DNA of 27,512 bases from an uncultured Collinsella sp. (GTDB lineage Bacteria > Actinomycetota > Coriobacteriia > Coriobacteriales > Coriobacteriaceae). The position numbers were made by a program, and so were the translations under genes. The stretch is from assembly GCA_902491895.1 (NCBI GenBank), contig CABUJH010000024.1:1-27512 (forward strand). Direction: 5' to 3'. The notes under the pieces were generated by a model. The model worked only from the letters and a program-made list of their open reading frames with translations. It was not told where the DNA came from and did no database searches. How positions within the stretch are numbered: position 1 is the first letter of the stretch; each line of letters starts with the position of its first letter. This document shows positions 1-8,166 of the stretch, in pieces.

Positions 1-332
1 GCATCGGTAAGATCCTTGGTCCCCGTGGCCTTATGCCCAACCCCAAGCTGGGCACCGTGACCATGGACGTCGCCAAGATGGTCTCCGAGCTCAAGGCCGG
101 CCGCGTTGAGTACCGCGCCGACCGCTACGGCATCTGCCACGTGCCCCTGGGCAAGAAGTCCTTCTCTGAGCAGCAGCTCGTCGAGAACTACGCTGCCCTG
201 TACACCGAGATTCTGCGCGTCAAGCCCTCTTCTGCTAAGGGCAAGTACGTCAAGTCCATCTCCGTGTCTTCCACCATGGGCCCTGGCGTCAAGGTCGATC
301 CCGCTGTCCAGCGTGACTTCCTGGCTGAGTAA
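1..332 (+). CDS. rplA: 50S ribosomal protein L1, C-terminal part (5' truncated by window)
   Basis: About 109 codons in frame 3 run from the window edge to the TAA at 330-332. The first visible residues (IGKILGPRGLMPNPKLGT) are the L1 signature. L1 binds 23S rRNA at the L1 stalk and, in many bacteria, represses its own operon. The rest shows the conserved GRVEYR and the C-terminal KSISVSSTMGPGVKVD segment, so the 3' end of the gene is intact. The start lies outside the window, normally after rplK. A strong hairpin follows, so the rplKA transcript probably ends here instead of reading into rplJ. Confidence 0.97.
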   Translation, partial: IGKILGPRGLMPNPKLGTVTMDVAKMVSELKAGRVEYRADRYGICHVPLGKKSFSEQQLVENYAALYTEILRVKPSSAKGKYVKSISVSSTMGPGVKVDPAVQRDFLAE

Positions 333-368
333 CTGCTAGTTACTGCCTGAGTACAGCAAGCATTGCTA

Positions 369-410
369 AAGAAACCCGGTTCTGCCTTGTGCAGGACCGG
401 GTTTCTTGCT
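369..410 (+). terminator. Intrinsic terminator after rplA
   Basis: A 17-bp stem (369-385 with 391-407, one G-T wobble) has a 5-nt loop, a GC-rich core and a T-rich end (TTTCTTGCT). It lies 36 bp past the rplA stop and points with it. Confidence 0.8.
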
Positions 411-420
411 ATCGCGTCAA

Positions 421-459
421 AAGCACCATAAAGGGGACAGTGTCCCCTTTATGGTGGTT
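421..459 (-). repeat. REP-like palindrome, GGGACAG family, copy 1
   Basis: This is a perfect 16-bp inverted repeat (424-439 and 441-456) around a single base. Read on the minus strand it starts at the TAA stop codon of the metallophosphoesterase and runs through ACCACCATAAAGGGGACA and back. It shares its layout (stop codon, CC-rich arm, AAAGGGGACAG core, return arm, TTTT) with copies at 3136-3175, 6159-6198 and 6214-6254. It may double as a terminator for the minus-strand operon. Confidence 0.75.
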
Positions 460-1168
460 ACCAGGGTGTTCTGGCTGTTGAAGACTCGATGGCTTCGTGG
501 CGTTTGAGCTCGCGGCGCATGGTTTGTGAGTTGAGCCAAGCTGCTTGCCAGCCGCGGATGGGGTAGTGCGTCTGGTCGAGCTCAAACTGCGTATAGCCGC
601 AGGCGTTGATGATCGTCGTTCCACACACATGCTGACGCTCGCGCTGAAAATCGCAACCGTAGCTTTGGTGCACATGCCCGTGCACCATGTAGTCGGGATT
701 CCAGGATTCGAGTGCTGTGTTAAAACACTCGAATCCTCGATGCGGCAGATCGTCCAGATCACCCATACCGGCGGCGGGTGCATGGGTAAGCAGAATGTCG
801 CACCCGCCGACCATCCTAACCTTACGCGACAGCTTACGCATGCGCTTGGACATCTCGCGTTCGGTGTACATGTTGGCGCCGTCGCGATAACGCATGGACC
901 CGCCAAGGCCCGCAATGCGAATCCCTCGGTACGTGTACACGCTGTCCTCTACGCAGATACATCCACCCGGTGCATGACGTGCGTAGCGGTCATCGTGATT
1001 GCCGCGCACGTAGATGAGCGGTTTGTTGATGACCGTAACCAAAAACTCAAGATAGTCCGGGTCCAGATCGCCGGCGGACAAAATCAGGTCGACTCCCTCA
1101 AAGCGTTCCTTGCGAAAGCACTCCCAAAGGCATCGTTCTTCGGTATCGGCTATGGCAAGGATTTTCAT
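458..1168 (-). CDS. Calcineurin-like metallophosphoesterase
   Basis: A 236-residue cytoplasmic phosphoesterase of the small YfcE-like type. Metal-binding motifs appear in order: ADTE near residue 8, GDLD near 33, GNHDD near 57, THAP near 130 and GHVH near 164. The first motif has Glu where many family members have His (D-x-H); the SDTE/ADTE form is, as far as I recall, usual in a Firmicutes/actinobacterial subgroup, so activity is still expected. The substrate cannot be read from the sequence. The ATG overlaps the TGA of the upstream BMP-domain gene by 4 bp (ATGA on the minus strand), which implies translational coupling and a shared role. The stop codon abuts a GGGACAG-family palindrome. Confidence 0.88.
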   Translation of the reverse strand: MKILAIADTEERCLWECFRKERFEGVDLILSAGDLDPDYLEFLVTVINKPLIYVRGNHDDRYARHAPGGCICVEDSVYTYRGIRIAGLGGSMRYRDGANMYTEREMSKRMRKLSRKVRMVGGCDILLTHAPAAGMGDLDDLPHRGFECFNTALESWNPDYMVHGHVHQSYGCDFQRERQHVCGTTIINACGYTQFELDQTHYPIRGWQAAWLNSQTMRRELKRHEAIESSTARTPW

Positions 1169-3081
1169 AGGGCAGGGACTTTCGGCTCATCGTCGAGCTG
1201 CGGAATGGTGCCTACCACGTTGTCCGCCAGCCAATTCATCTCGACAATCTGCGTGCTCGGCAGCGGAGGGAAGCCTTCGATCTGTACCACGCCGTTCTGG
1301 CTGTGGAGCTCGCCGCCAAAGGGGTTGATGGATCCCACAACAATGCCGTTGCGGAGCAACTGCACGAGTTTGCGCGTTTGGTAGGGTAGGCCCGGAGCGT
1401 AACGGATGTCGATAACGCCGGAGCTCATGCCATACCAGTAGTTGACAGCGCGCACTTGGTTGTCGTCGCTGGTCTCGTCCCACGTGCCGTGAAGAAGGCT
1501 GCGAACGATGAGCTCGTAGTAACGGCCCCAGTTCCATACGGGCATGGCGATGCCGGTGACTTTGCCGTCGACCAAGCGGTGAAGCCCGTAGGCCGTTGGG
1601 TCTTCGAGCGACTTTGACATGTCAGCGCCGGTCATGACGCTTACGCCTTCGCGGCACATGGCTTCGGCAAGACCACCGGCGGGAACATCGCCCCAGGTGA
1701 GGATGACCTGCGCGCGCGGGTCGAGCAGCGAGGCGCCAATCGCAAAGGCGTTGATCTCGCTGAGTGCGCCCGAGGCGAAGACCGACGCGTGGTAACCGAT
1801 GCGGTGGTTGTCCGCCATGCTGGCCGCAAGGGCGCCCAGCAGAAACTTGGCCTCGTACATCTTGCCAAAGTACGAACGGACGCTTTGATGGGGAAGGCCG
1901 ATAGAGCAGTTGAGGAACCGAACCCGGGGATACTCAACGGCAGCCCTGAGCGTGTATTCCATCAGGCGGTGCGAGGTCGAGAAGATGACGTTTGCTCCAT
2001 GTTTGACAGCCGTTTCCACGGCGGCGTAGAACACATCCGGATCGTGACAGTCCTCGAACGCCTCGGTGCGCACGATACCGCCAAAGTGCTCATCGAGATA
2101 CTGACGCCCTTGGTCGTGCAGGCTGTCCCAGCTCGACGTCGCACAGGGGAACTCATGGATAAAGGCGATGCGCAGGGGGTTGGCCGTCGAGTAGACGGTC
2201 TTGCCCATAAAGAAGTTGAGCACGCCAGAGGTGGACTTGGCGGGCGTCTCCTCCTCGTCGACGCTCGGTGCTTCGACAAGATCGACCTTGTCCTCGTCAT
2301 TTTTGCCGGCAATGACCAGCTCGCGCCAGATCTTGCACAGGCGGTTTACGACGATATCCGTTGGCGTATCCAGCAGGCGGTCCTGGTTGTACACATTGAG
2401 GTAGACGAGCATGGCGTCGGCGGGCGTAATGTCCAGATGATCGCCGCCTGCGCGAAGGTAGGCACGCTTAAAGAGCAGGAAAGTGTGGCGCAGGTAGTCG
2501 ACCTTTTTCTGCGGCCATTTTTCGATAAGGTTCTGACCGAGCATCTTCGCGAGCGTTTCGTAGCTTCCCTCACGCGAGAACTCGATCTCGTATAGGGGGC
2601 AGACGCGCCAAAACGCGCAGAACTCGCCGTACAGGCGGCTTTCGACGGAATCCCATGTGCCGGGGTAGAGACGGGTGACCTTGGCCGAAACCGTCGGGGC
2701 GTCTAGGAATTTGAGGACACTGACGCGTTTGTTGCCTTCTTGGACATAGAACCGATGCATGAACTCGGTGACGATGACGGGGTCGCGATAGCCCTCGGTC
2801 ACCTGGATGTCGTAGAGGTTGGACCACTTGCGGGCGAACTCGGTGCTAAACGGAAGCAGGGGCATAAAGTTACACGAAAAGGCGGACTGACGGCCCTTGG
2901 TGACCGTGCCGACGACCATTTCGAGCGGAATATCCCGCAGGCCGACATTCTCTCGCTGACCTAAGGGGAGCTGGGCAACCAAGCTATCGAGGTCCGTGAG
3001 GTACGGATACTCGCTTTGACTAATGGCGCGTCGACGTCCTTGCTCGCCGCGCTTGCGTGCTTGACGGTAGGCCTCTTCCAT
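1165..3081 (-). CDS. ParB-like domain + BMP (PnrA/Med-like) ligand-binding fusion protein
   Basis: 638 residues without a signal peptide or lipobox; the N-terminus is charged (MEEAYRQARKRGEQGRRR). Residues about 40-130 look like a ParB/sulfiredoxin-type domain: VGLRDIPLEMVVGT, then PVIVTEF and the glycine-basic signature FYVQEGNKRVSVLKFL. A helical linker follows (about 150-270), then an acidic stretch. Residues about 300-600 match the BMP/PnrA family of nucleoside-binding proteins (IAFIHEFP, VIFSTSHRLME, FLNCSIGLP, EAKFLLGALAASMADNHRIGYHA, NAFAIGASLLDPRAQV). BMP proteins are normally exported lipoproteins feeding an ABC importer; here the protein should stay inside the cell, so a sensory or regulatory role is inferred. 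The start is supported by AGGGAG 8 bp upstream. It is first in an operon with the metallophosphoesterase. Confidence 0.8.
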   Translation of the reverse strand: MEEAYRQARKRGEQGRRRAISQSEYPYLTDLDSLVAQLPLGQRENVGLRDIPLEMVVGTVTKGRQSAFSCNFMPLLPFSTEFARKWSNLYDIQVTEGYRDPVIVTEFMHRFYVQEGNKRVSVLKFLDAPTVSAKVTRLYPGTWDSVESRLYGEFCAFWRVCPLYEIEFSREGSYETLAKMLGQNLIEKWPQKKVDYLRHTFLLFKRAYLRAGGDHLDITPADAMLVYLNVYNQDRLLDTPTDIVVNRLCKIWRELVIAGKNDEDKVDLVEAPSVDEEETPAKSTSGVLNFFMGKTVYSTANPLRIAFIHEFPCATSSWDSLHDQGRQYLDEHFGGIVRTEAFEDCHDPDVFYAAVETAVKHGANVIFSTSHRLMEYTLRAAVEYPRVRFLNCSIGLPHQSVRSYFGKMYEAKFLLGALAASMADNHRIGYHASVFASGALSEINAFAIGASLLDPRAQVILTWGDVPAGGLAEAMCREGVSVMTGADMSKSLEDPTAYGLHRLVDGKVTGIAMPVWNWGRYYELIVRSLLHGTWDETSDDNQVRAVNYWYGMSSGVIDIRYAPGLPYQTRKLVQLLRNGIVVGSINPFGGELHSQNGVVQIEGFPPLPSTQIVEMNWLADNVVGTIPQLDDEPKVPAL

Positions 3082-3095
3082 GATGTTGCTCCCTT

Positions 3096-3111
3096 AGTCG
3101 TTTAAACAACT
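3096..3111. promoter_or_regulatory. Candidate operator palindrome upstream of the ParB/BMP gene
   Basis: A 16-bp palindrome with one mismatched pair (AGTCGTTTAAACAACT) lies 15 bp before the start codon and overlaps a possible minus-strand -10 (TATAGT). Position and symmetry fit a repressor site. The protein that binds is unknown. Confidence 0.3.
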
Positions 3112-3135
3112 ATATGAACCATGGTACCACGAATG

Positions 3136-3175
3136 AAAACCACAACAAAGGTGCCTGTCCCCTTTGTGGTGGTTT
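3136..3175 (-). repeat. REP-like palindrome, GGGACAG family, copy 2
   Basis: An imperfect inverted repeat (left arm 3136-3151, right arm 3161-3175). On the minus strand it begins on the TAA stop of the MscS gene and contains AAAGGGGACAGGCACCTTT, a core I recall from palindromes near REP-associated tyrosine transposases in other bacteria. No transposase is present here. Confidence 0.7.
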
Positions 3176-3941
3176 AGGCAATGATGGGGGCGATGGCGCG
3201 GATGCAGGCGTCGGCAGCGGTGAAAGTGGTGCTGTCGTCGCTGACGATAAAGATGATCTTTCCTTTGATGCCAAAGTCGCCGATTTCGCTAAAGAGCACG
3301 TAGGGCTCTTTGTCAAAGCCCGAGATGGGCGAGACGGCCGTTTTGGTTGCGCTCGTGAGCTCGTCTGCCAGCACGTCAAGGGAAGCCCACTTAGACGTGT
3401 CCTTTACGGCAACGGGCACGGCCACGCGTCCAAAGGGCATCAAATGCACGAGCGTGTTCTTGGAGATGTTGGAGTTGGGCACAATGATGGTCTGTCCACA
3501 GGCATCCTCAATCGTTGTATGACGCCAAGTGATGTCTTGGACCACGCCGGATACGCCGCCGACCTCGATATTGTCGCCGGGTTTGATGATGCCCATAAAG
3601 GTCACTTGCATGCCGCCGATAAGGTTTGACAGCGTGTCCTGAAAGCCGAGCGAGATGGCGATGCCGCCGACGCCAAGAGCGGCGACGAGCGCGTTTGCGT
3701 TAATGCCAAAGCAGTTGTCGAGGATAAAGCTGCCGCCAATCATCCAGATGACGGCGCGCGCGATGTTGATGAAGATACTTGATGCCGGAAGCGGGTTATC
3801 GTCACGGTTAAGCAGATGGTTCAGGGTCTTGGATACGACCTCGGCGGCGACGGCGGTGCCTATCGCCAAGATGACGGCCCAGATGATGTTGTGGACCCAC
3901 CGTTGCTCAAAGAAATGAAGAATCGGCTCAAACAATTCCAT
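3174..3941 (-). CDS. MscS-family small-conductance mechanosensitive channel
   Basis: A 255-residue inner-membrane channel that would release solutes on hypo-osmotic shock. Hydrophobic helices lie near residues 17-38 and 60-80. The pore helix is typical of the family (NALVAALGVGGIAISLGFQD, then LSNLIGGM), followed by the beta domain with PGDNIEVGGVSGVV and IIVPNSNISKNT. The length is near the short MscS class (E. coli MscS is 286). I chose the ATG at 3941 because AGGAGG lies 10 bp upstream; the in-frame ATG at 3986 has no such site. It is probably monocistronic, between the broken 5'-nucleotidase gene and the ParB/BMP operon, all on the minus strand. Confidence 0.93.
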   Translation of the reverse strand: MELFEPILHFFEQRWVHNIIWAVILAIGTAVAAEVVSKTLNHLLNRDDNPLPASSIFINIARAVIWMIGGSFILDNCFGINANALVAALGVGGIAISLGFQDTLSNLIGGMQVTFMGIIKPGDNIEVGGVSGVVQDITWRHTTIEDACGQTIIVPNSNISKNTLVHLMPFGRVAVPVAVKDTSKWASLDVLADELTSATKTAVSPISGFDKEPYVLFSEIGDFGIKGKIIFIVSDDSTTFTAADACIRAIAPIIA

Positions 3942-3985
3942 GTAGGGAAAACCTCCTAATGATCGTCCAACCATGATACCCACCA

Positions 3986-4019
3986 AGAAGCCCGTCCGAT
4001 CAAATTCAGACGGGCTTCT
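3986..4019 (-). terminator. Terminator-like hairpin after the 5'-nucleotidase gene
   Basis: An 11-bp perfect stem (AGAAGCCCGTC at 3986-3996 with 4009-4019) and 12-nt loop lie between the end of the minus-strand 5'-nucleotidase gene and the start of the MscS gene. The T-run is weak (TTCTTGG). Confidence 0.6.
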
Positions 4020-4070
4020 GTGCTCGATATAAGGTTTACGCGGCGGGGCTGCAAGGCCCGGCGGTGTAGC

Positions 4071-6094
4071 TTAGCGTCGACGCTTCCAGATAATGCCGAG
4101 GATGATGACGATGATGCCGCCGATAAGGCACGCGCCAACTACTGCCAGCGTGCGGTCTCCCGTTGCGGCGAGCTTACCGCTCGTCTTCTTGGTGCTGACC
4201 TTCGTGGTCGTCGTGTCCGTCTTAGGCGAGGGCTTAGGCGTCAGGGCCGGTGTGGGCGTGGGGTCCACGGCTACGGAGCCGAAGCTGATGGTGCCGGCGA
4301 GCCCGGCCATCTTGCTCTCCCAGCCGTTCTGCCCAATCAGCGCCCTCAGCGCCGCCTCGCACGTGCCCCACTCGGTGTACTTGGTGGCGTGTGCAAAGGT
4401 GGGAAAGTCGGTCGTGTTGGTAATGATGTAGTTGTTGGTGGCGACGGTATAGGTCTTGGCGGGGTCGAGCGTGCTGCCGTCTTTGGTGAGTGTGGCACTC
4501 ACAATGCGCTTGCCTTCGGGCTGCGTCCAATCAATCGTCACGTTGATGCCGCCAAAGGAGAGAACGCTGCCAGAGTCATCGCGCCACTTGTACTTGTCTT
4601 GCGCCTCCTGCTCGGTGTGACCGGCCGCCACATAAGCCTGCTGAAGCTCGTAGCTGTCGTTGCAATCGTCGCTGATTTGTAGCGAGTGCTCGAGCGCTGC
4701 GAGGAAGTCCGCGCCGGTCATGGTCCAGGCCTCCACGGTGTTGCCGTAGGGCGAGATGGCGATGACGTTGCCAGCGGTCACGTTGCCCGCCGCGATGCCG
4801 CCGCGGATGCCGCCAGCGTTTTCGATAGCGAGGTCCGCGCCCGTCAGGGCAAGATAAGAGCCGCAAATCACGTGGCCGATGGTCTGGGCCTTGGTGGTGT
4901 CGCCCTCCTTGCTGGGACGGAAATCGGTGGTGCGCACCATTTCCCAACCATGCGTGCCTGCGGCGTCCTCGCCGTAGAAATAGTTGGTGGTGGATGTGCC
5001 GAGCACCTTGTTCGATTCGTTTTCAAAGTCCTCGTCGAGCGGCTTGATCTTGTTGCGGACGGCTTCAAGGCAGCTTTGGTAGTCGGAGCCCTTGTCGGGG
5101 TCTGCCAAAAGGTCGTTGACGTTCTTGGCGGTGTAGAGCTTCTCGTCGCTGCCGTCTGCAGGGACCGTGACCGTGTCATCGTCGGTCGTCTCGGTGCCAT
5201 TGGTGTCGTACTTGTACGGAATGGAAAGCAGTCCCACCTCGGCAAAGGCACTGCCCGCCTCGACAACGTGGATTGTCTTGCCGTCGGCTCCCGTCACCTT
5301 CTCGTTAAGGTTGATGTGCTCGTGGCCTGCGATAAGGGCATCGACGCCACGGAGTCGCGTGGCAAAGGTCTTGGCGTCGAGCGTGTCGCGATACACACAA
5401 CAACATCGCAGCCCTCCTTGCGCAGCTGCTCTGCCTCGGCATTGATGGCGTTCGCGGCACTCGAGAACGACGTACCCGCGACCAGGTCCGCGCGCAGCGA
5501 GGATTCCAGCGACTCATCCATGGCACCCACGACGCCGACCTTGATTTTGTAGTCGAATGTGGAGTGATCCTCGCTATCCTCCCAGGTGCGATCGAGCGTC
5601 TTCGTGATGCTCGAGCTCCATACGCCGCTCGTAGACTTTGCGTTCGCGCAGAGCATGGCGAAGGGCGTGCCGGTGGTGCTGTAGCCGGTCATGGTGCGGA
5701 GTTTGTCCGCGCCGTAGCTCCAGTCGTGGTTGCCTGGCGTGGTCGCGTCGTAGCCGTCGGCGTAGAAGGTGTCCATGAGCTCGGCGATGCTCTTGCCCTC
5801 GCTCATGGTGGCAAAGGACTGCCCGTGGAAGGTATCGCCCGCATCGAGCAAAAGATCGGGGGCGCTGCTTTGGGCGCTATAGAGAACCGCCAGTCCGTCA
5901 AAGCCCACAGTGCCGGTGCCTTTGCTTGCGTTGTAGCTGTACTTGTAGCTGCCGTGGATATCGTTGGTGTGCATGACGGTCACAGAGCCGTCAATAGCGG
6001 CGGGCAGGTTCCCCGCGAAAGCGAGGCTTGGGATGCCTGCGAGCGCGCCGGCAAACAACGCGGCGGCTAACGCAAGGCGGGGGAGTCTTTTCAT
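4071..6094 (-). pseudogene. Cell-wall-anchored 5'-nucleotidase/UshA-family gene, frameshifted
   Basis: Two overlapping minus-strand frames together make one about 670-residue protein. The first (5294-6094) has a signal peptide (MKRLPRLALAAALFAGALAG, cleavage near AFA-GN), HTNDIHG, DAGDTFHG and GNHDW metal motifs, and runs to DVVVCIA. The second (to 4071) resumes with RDTLDAKTFATRL, then AGHEH, the 5'-nucleotidase C-terminal domain (NAGGIRGG, ISPYGNTV) and a sorting signal: LAATG, a hydrophobic helix and KRRR. The LAxTG form suits class E-type sortases. The break is at about 5384-5400. The conserved metal-ligand histidine that should follow VVVCIA is missing, which points to a short deletion and not only a one-base slip. 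The domain would act outside the cell, hydrolysing nucleotides. It could be a sequencing error, but the lost His argues for real damage. Confidence 0.85.
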
Positions 6095-6158
6095 GGCAGT
6101 TTCCTTAGTCCTTAGCCAGAATGTCTGGTTGAATATCGGATTATCGACATAATATGCG

Positions 6159-6198
6159 AAAACCGCCGCAAGGGCGTCTGTCCCTTTGCGGCGGTTTT
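6159..6198 (-). repeat. REP-like palindrome, GGGACAG family, copy 3
   Basis: A 13-bp perfect inverted repeat (AAAACCGCCGCAA at 6159-6171 with 6186-6198) encloses the CTGTCCC core. It lies in tandem, same orientation, 16 bp from copy 4 and about 65 bp upstream of the broken 5'-nucleotidase start. Confidence 0.7.
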
Positions 6199-6213
6199 GA
6201 CGTTTGCGCAGAT

Positions 6214-6254
6214 AAAACCTACCAAAATAAACCTGTCCCTTTTTGGCAGGTTTT
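6214..6254 (-). repeat. REP-like palindrome, GGGACAG family, copy 4
   Basis: 14-bp arms (6214-6227 with 6241-6254, one G-T wobble) enclose the CTGTCCC core. On the minus strand it starts with the TAA stop codon of the ABC ATPase gene, overlapping it by 2 bp. It ends in GGTTTT and could also terminate the ABC operon. Confidence 0.7.
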
Positions 6255-7047
6255 AGCTCAGCAGCATGCGGTCGTTGGCGAGCTCGCCGCCCGAGACCTC
6301 CTCGAACTTCTGCAGCAGGTCGGCTACGGTGAGCGACTTCTTCTCATTGCCCGCCACGTCGTAGATCACGTGGCCTTCGTGCATCATGATCAGACGGTTG
6401 CCCAGACGGATGGCGTCGTTCATGTTGTGCGTGACCATGAGCGTGGTCAGGTGGTTCTCGTCGACGATCTCCTCGGTCAGGTTAAGCACCTTAGAGGCCG
6501 TCTTGGGGTCGAGGGCCGCGGTGTGCTCGTCGAGCAGCAGCAGGCGCGGCCTGGTGAGCGTGGCCATCAGCAGGGTGAGTGCCTGGCGCTGGCCACCCGA
6601 GAGCAGGCCGACCTTGGCGTTGAGACGCGTGTCCAGACCAAGGTCCAGGCGCTTGAGCAGCTCGACGTACTCATCTTTCTCGGCCTTGGTGACGCCCCAC
6701 GAAAGGCCGCGACGCTGGCCGCGACGCTTGGCGAGGGCCAGGTTCTCGGCGATCTGCATGTCGGCAGCGGTACCGCGCATGGGGTCCTGAAACACGCGGC
6801 CCAGGTACTTGGCGCGCTGCGACTCGCTCAGGCGCGAGATGTCGGTGCCGTCGAGCTCAATAACGCCCGAATCGAGCGGGTACACGCCGGCGATCATGTT
6901 GAGCAGCGTGGACTTGCCGGCGCCGTTGCCGCCGATCACGGTTACAAAGTCGCCGTCATTCAGGGTGAGGTCGACGCCGGTGAGCGCGCGCTTCTCGGTG
7001 ACGGTGCCCTTGTTAAAGGTCTTCTTGACGTGCGAGAGCTTAAGCAT
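6253..7047 (-). CDS. ABC transporter ATP-binding protein (ABC_sub_bind/TrpX-type importer)
   Basis: 264 residues. It energises the importer formed with the permease and lipoprotein encoded upstream. Walker A is GGNGAGKST near residue 41, the Q-loop is VFQDPMRGT, the signature is LLSGGQRQALTLLMA, Walker B is LLLLDEHTAALDP and the switch His is in MVTHN. The start at 7047 is preferred because AAGGGGG lies 9 bp upstream; an in-frame ATG at 7056 touches that site. Either start overlaps the permease stop, so the two genes are translationally coupled. This ATPase type accompanies ABC_sub_bind proteins, some of which (TrpX) carry tryptophan; the substrate here is not proven. Confidence 0.93.
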   Translation of the reverse strand: MLKLSHVKKTFNKGTVTEKRALTGVDLTLNDGDFVTVIGGNGAGKSTLLNMIAGVYPLDSGVIELDGTDISRLSESQRAKYLGRVFQDPMRGTAADMQIAENLALAKRRGQRRGLSWGVTKAEKDEYVELLKRLDLGLDTRLNAKVGLLSGGQRQALTLLMATLTRPRLLLLDEHTAALDPKTASKVLNLTEEIVDENHLTTLMVTHNMNDAIRLGNRLIMMHEGHVIYDVAGNEKKSLTVADLLQKFEEVSGGELANDRMLLS

Positions 7048-7963
7048 CTGCCTCATCCCCCTTCGTGTAGGAGCTGCGGAGCTTATAGCGCTCCCAAACC
7101 ACGGGCACGCACAGGGCCACGGCGACGATCACGGCGGAGAGCAGCTTCATGTCGTTGGCGTCCATGCCCAACTGCAGCACGATGGCGCGGATAAGGAAGT
7201 ACACCACGGAGCCAAAGACGGCGGAGGCAAGACGGACGCTAAACTGCGTGAGGCCGCCGGGCAGCAGACGGCCGAGCACCTCACCGATGACGATGGCGGC
7301 AAGACCGATAACGATAGCACCGGTACCCATGCCAATGTCGGCATACTTTTGGCTCTGGCAGATAAGCGCGCCAGAGAGGCCGATGAGGGCGTTGGAGAGC
7401 ACGAGGGCGATCATCTTGGTGGAGTTGGTGTTGACGCCCAGAGCGCGGATCATGTACTCGTTGTTGCCGGTGGCGCGCAGCGCCGAGCCGATTTCGGTGC
7501 CAAAGAACCAATACAGGATGGCAACGATAGCCACGGCGAGCAGGATGCCCAAGATGATGGCAACGGTGGACTGCGGCAGACCGGTCATATTGCTGACGGC
7601 CGAGAACACGGTGCCCTTGGCAAGAATGGGCGTATTGGACTTGCCCATGATGCGCAGGTTGATTGACCACAGACTGATCTGGGTGAGGATTCCGGCGAGG
7701 ATCGCGGGAATCTCAAAGACGGTGGTCAAAATGCCCGTGACGGCACCCGCGATGGCGCCGGCGCACATACCGGCCAGCACGGCGAGCAGCGGGTCGACGT
7801 TGTTATTGACGATGAGCACAGCGCAGACGCAGCCGCCGAGGGCAAAGCTGCCGTCGCAGGTCATATCGGGAATGTCGAGCAGGCGGAACGTGATAAACAC
7901 GCCAAGCACCATAATGCCCCAGAGGACGCCCTGCGAAACGGCGCCCTGCAATGCAATGAGCAT
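7040..7963 (-). CDS. ABC transporter permease (BPD_transp_2 type)
   Basis: 307 residues, hydrophobic throughout, with about eight membrane helices. It belongs to the branched-chain amino acid/ribose-type permease fold. Typical family segments are GVFITFRLLDIPDMTCDGSF at residues about 21-40, GALICQSQKYADIGMGTGA near 204 and LGMDANDMKLLSAVIVA near 265. The gene starts with ATG after AGGAGG (CCTAGGAGGTATGAAGC on the minus strand). Its 3' end overlaps the ATPase gene. A hairpin separates it from the lipoprotein gene upstream, which would let the binding protein be made in excess. Confidence 0.93.
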   Translation of the reverse strand: MLIALQGAVSQGVLWGIMVLGVFITFRLLDIPDMTCDGSFALGGCVCAVLIVNNNVDPLLAVLAGMCAGAIAGAVTGILTTVFEIPAILAGILTQISLWSINLRIMGKSNTPILAKGTVFSAVSNMTGLPQSTVAIILGILLAVAIVAILYWFFGTEIGSALRATGNNEYMIRALGVNTNSTKMIALVLSNALIGLSGALICQSQKYADIGMGTGAIVIGLAAIVIGEVLGRLLPGGLTQFSVRLASAVFGSVVYFLIRAIVLQLGMDANDMKLLSAVIVAVALCVPVVWERYKLRSSYTKGDEADA

Positions 7964-8065
7964 GCTTCATACCTCCTAGGATAGGGTGGACACGTGATTT
8001 TCCATAATAGCGGTAACAATGCATAGAAGAGCTGCGGACAGACGTTTTGTTTTACCTGAAACAAG

Positions 8066-8099
8066 CAGGGCGGACGCCGGTCTACAGCGCCCGCCCCTG
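8066..8099 (-). terminator. Intercistronic hairpin between binding protein and permease genes
   Basis: A GC-rich stem of about 12 bp with one bulge (8066-8077 with 8087-8099) is followed on the minus strand by CTTGTTT. It lies within the operon, where partial termination would favour the binding-protein message. Confidence 0.45.
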
Positions 8100-8166
8100 T
8101 GGCTCAGATATTGAATAACGCGGCTAAAGCGCGAGCACGGGCTCTAGACGCATGCCGCGTATGGCA

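Noticed and set aside
458..1168. Loss of function in the metallophosphoesterase because the D-x-H motif reads D-T-E
   Set aside because: All other metal motifs are intact, and I recall the same D-T-E form in related phosphoesterases, so it is more likely a subgroup feature than damage.
545..1384. Long plus-strand open frame (279 codons)
   Set aside because: It lies antisense to the metallophosphoesterase and BMP genes, has no ribosome site and no family motifs. It is a GC-rich shadow.
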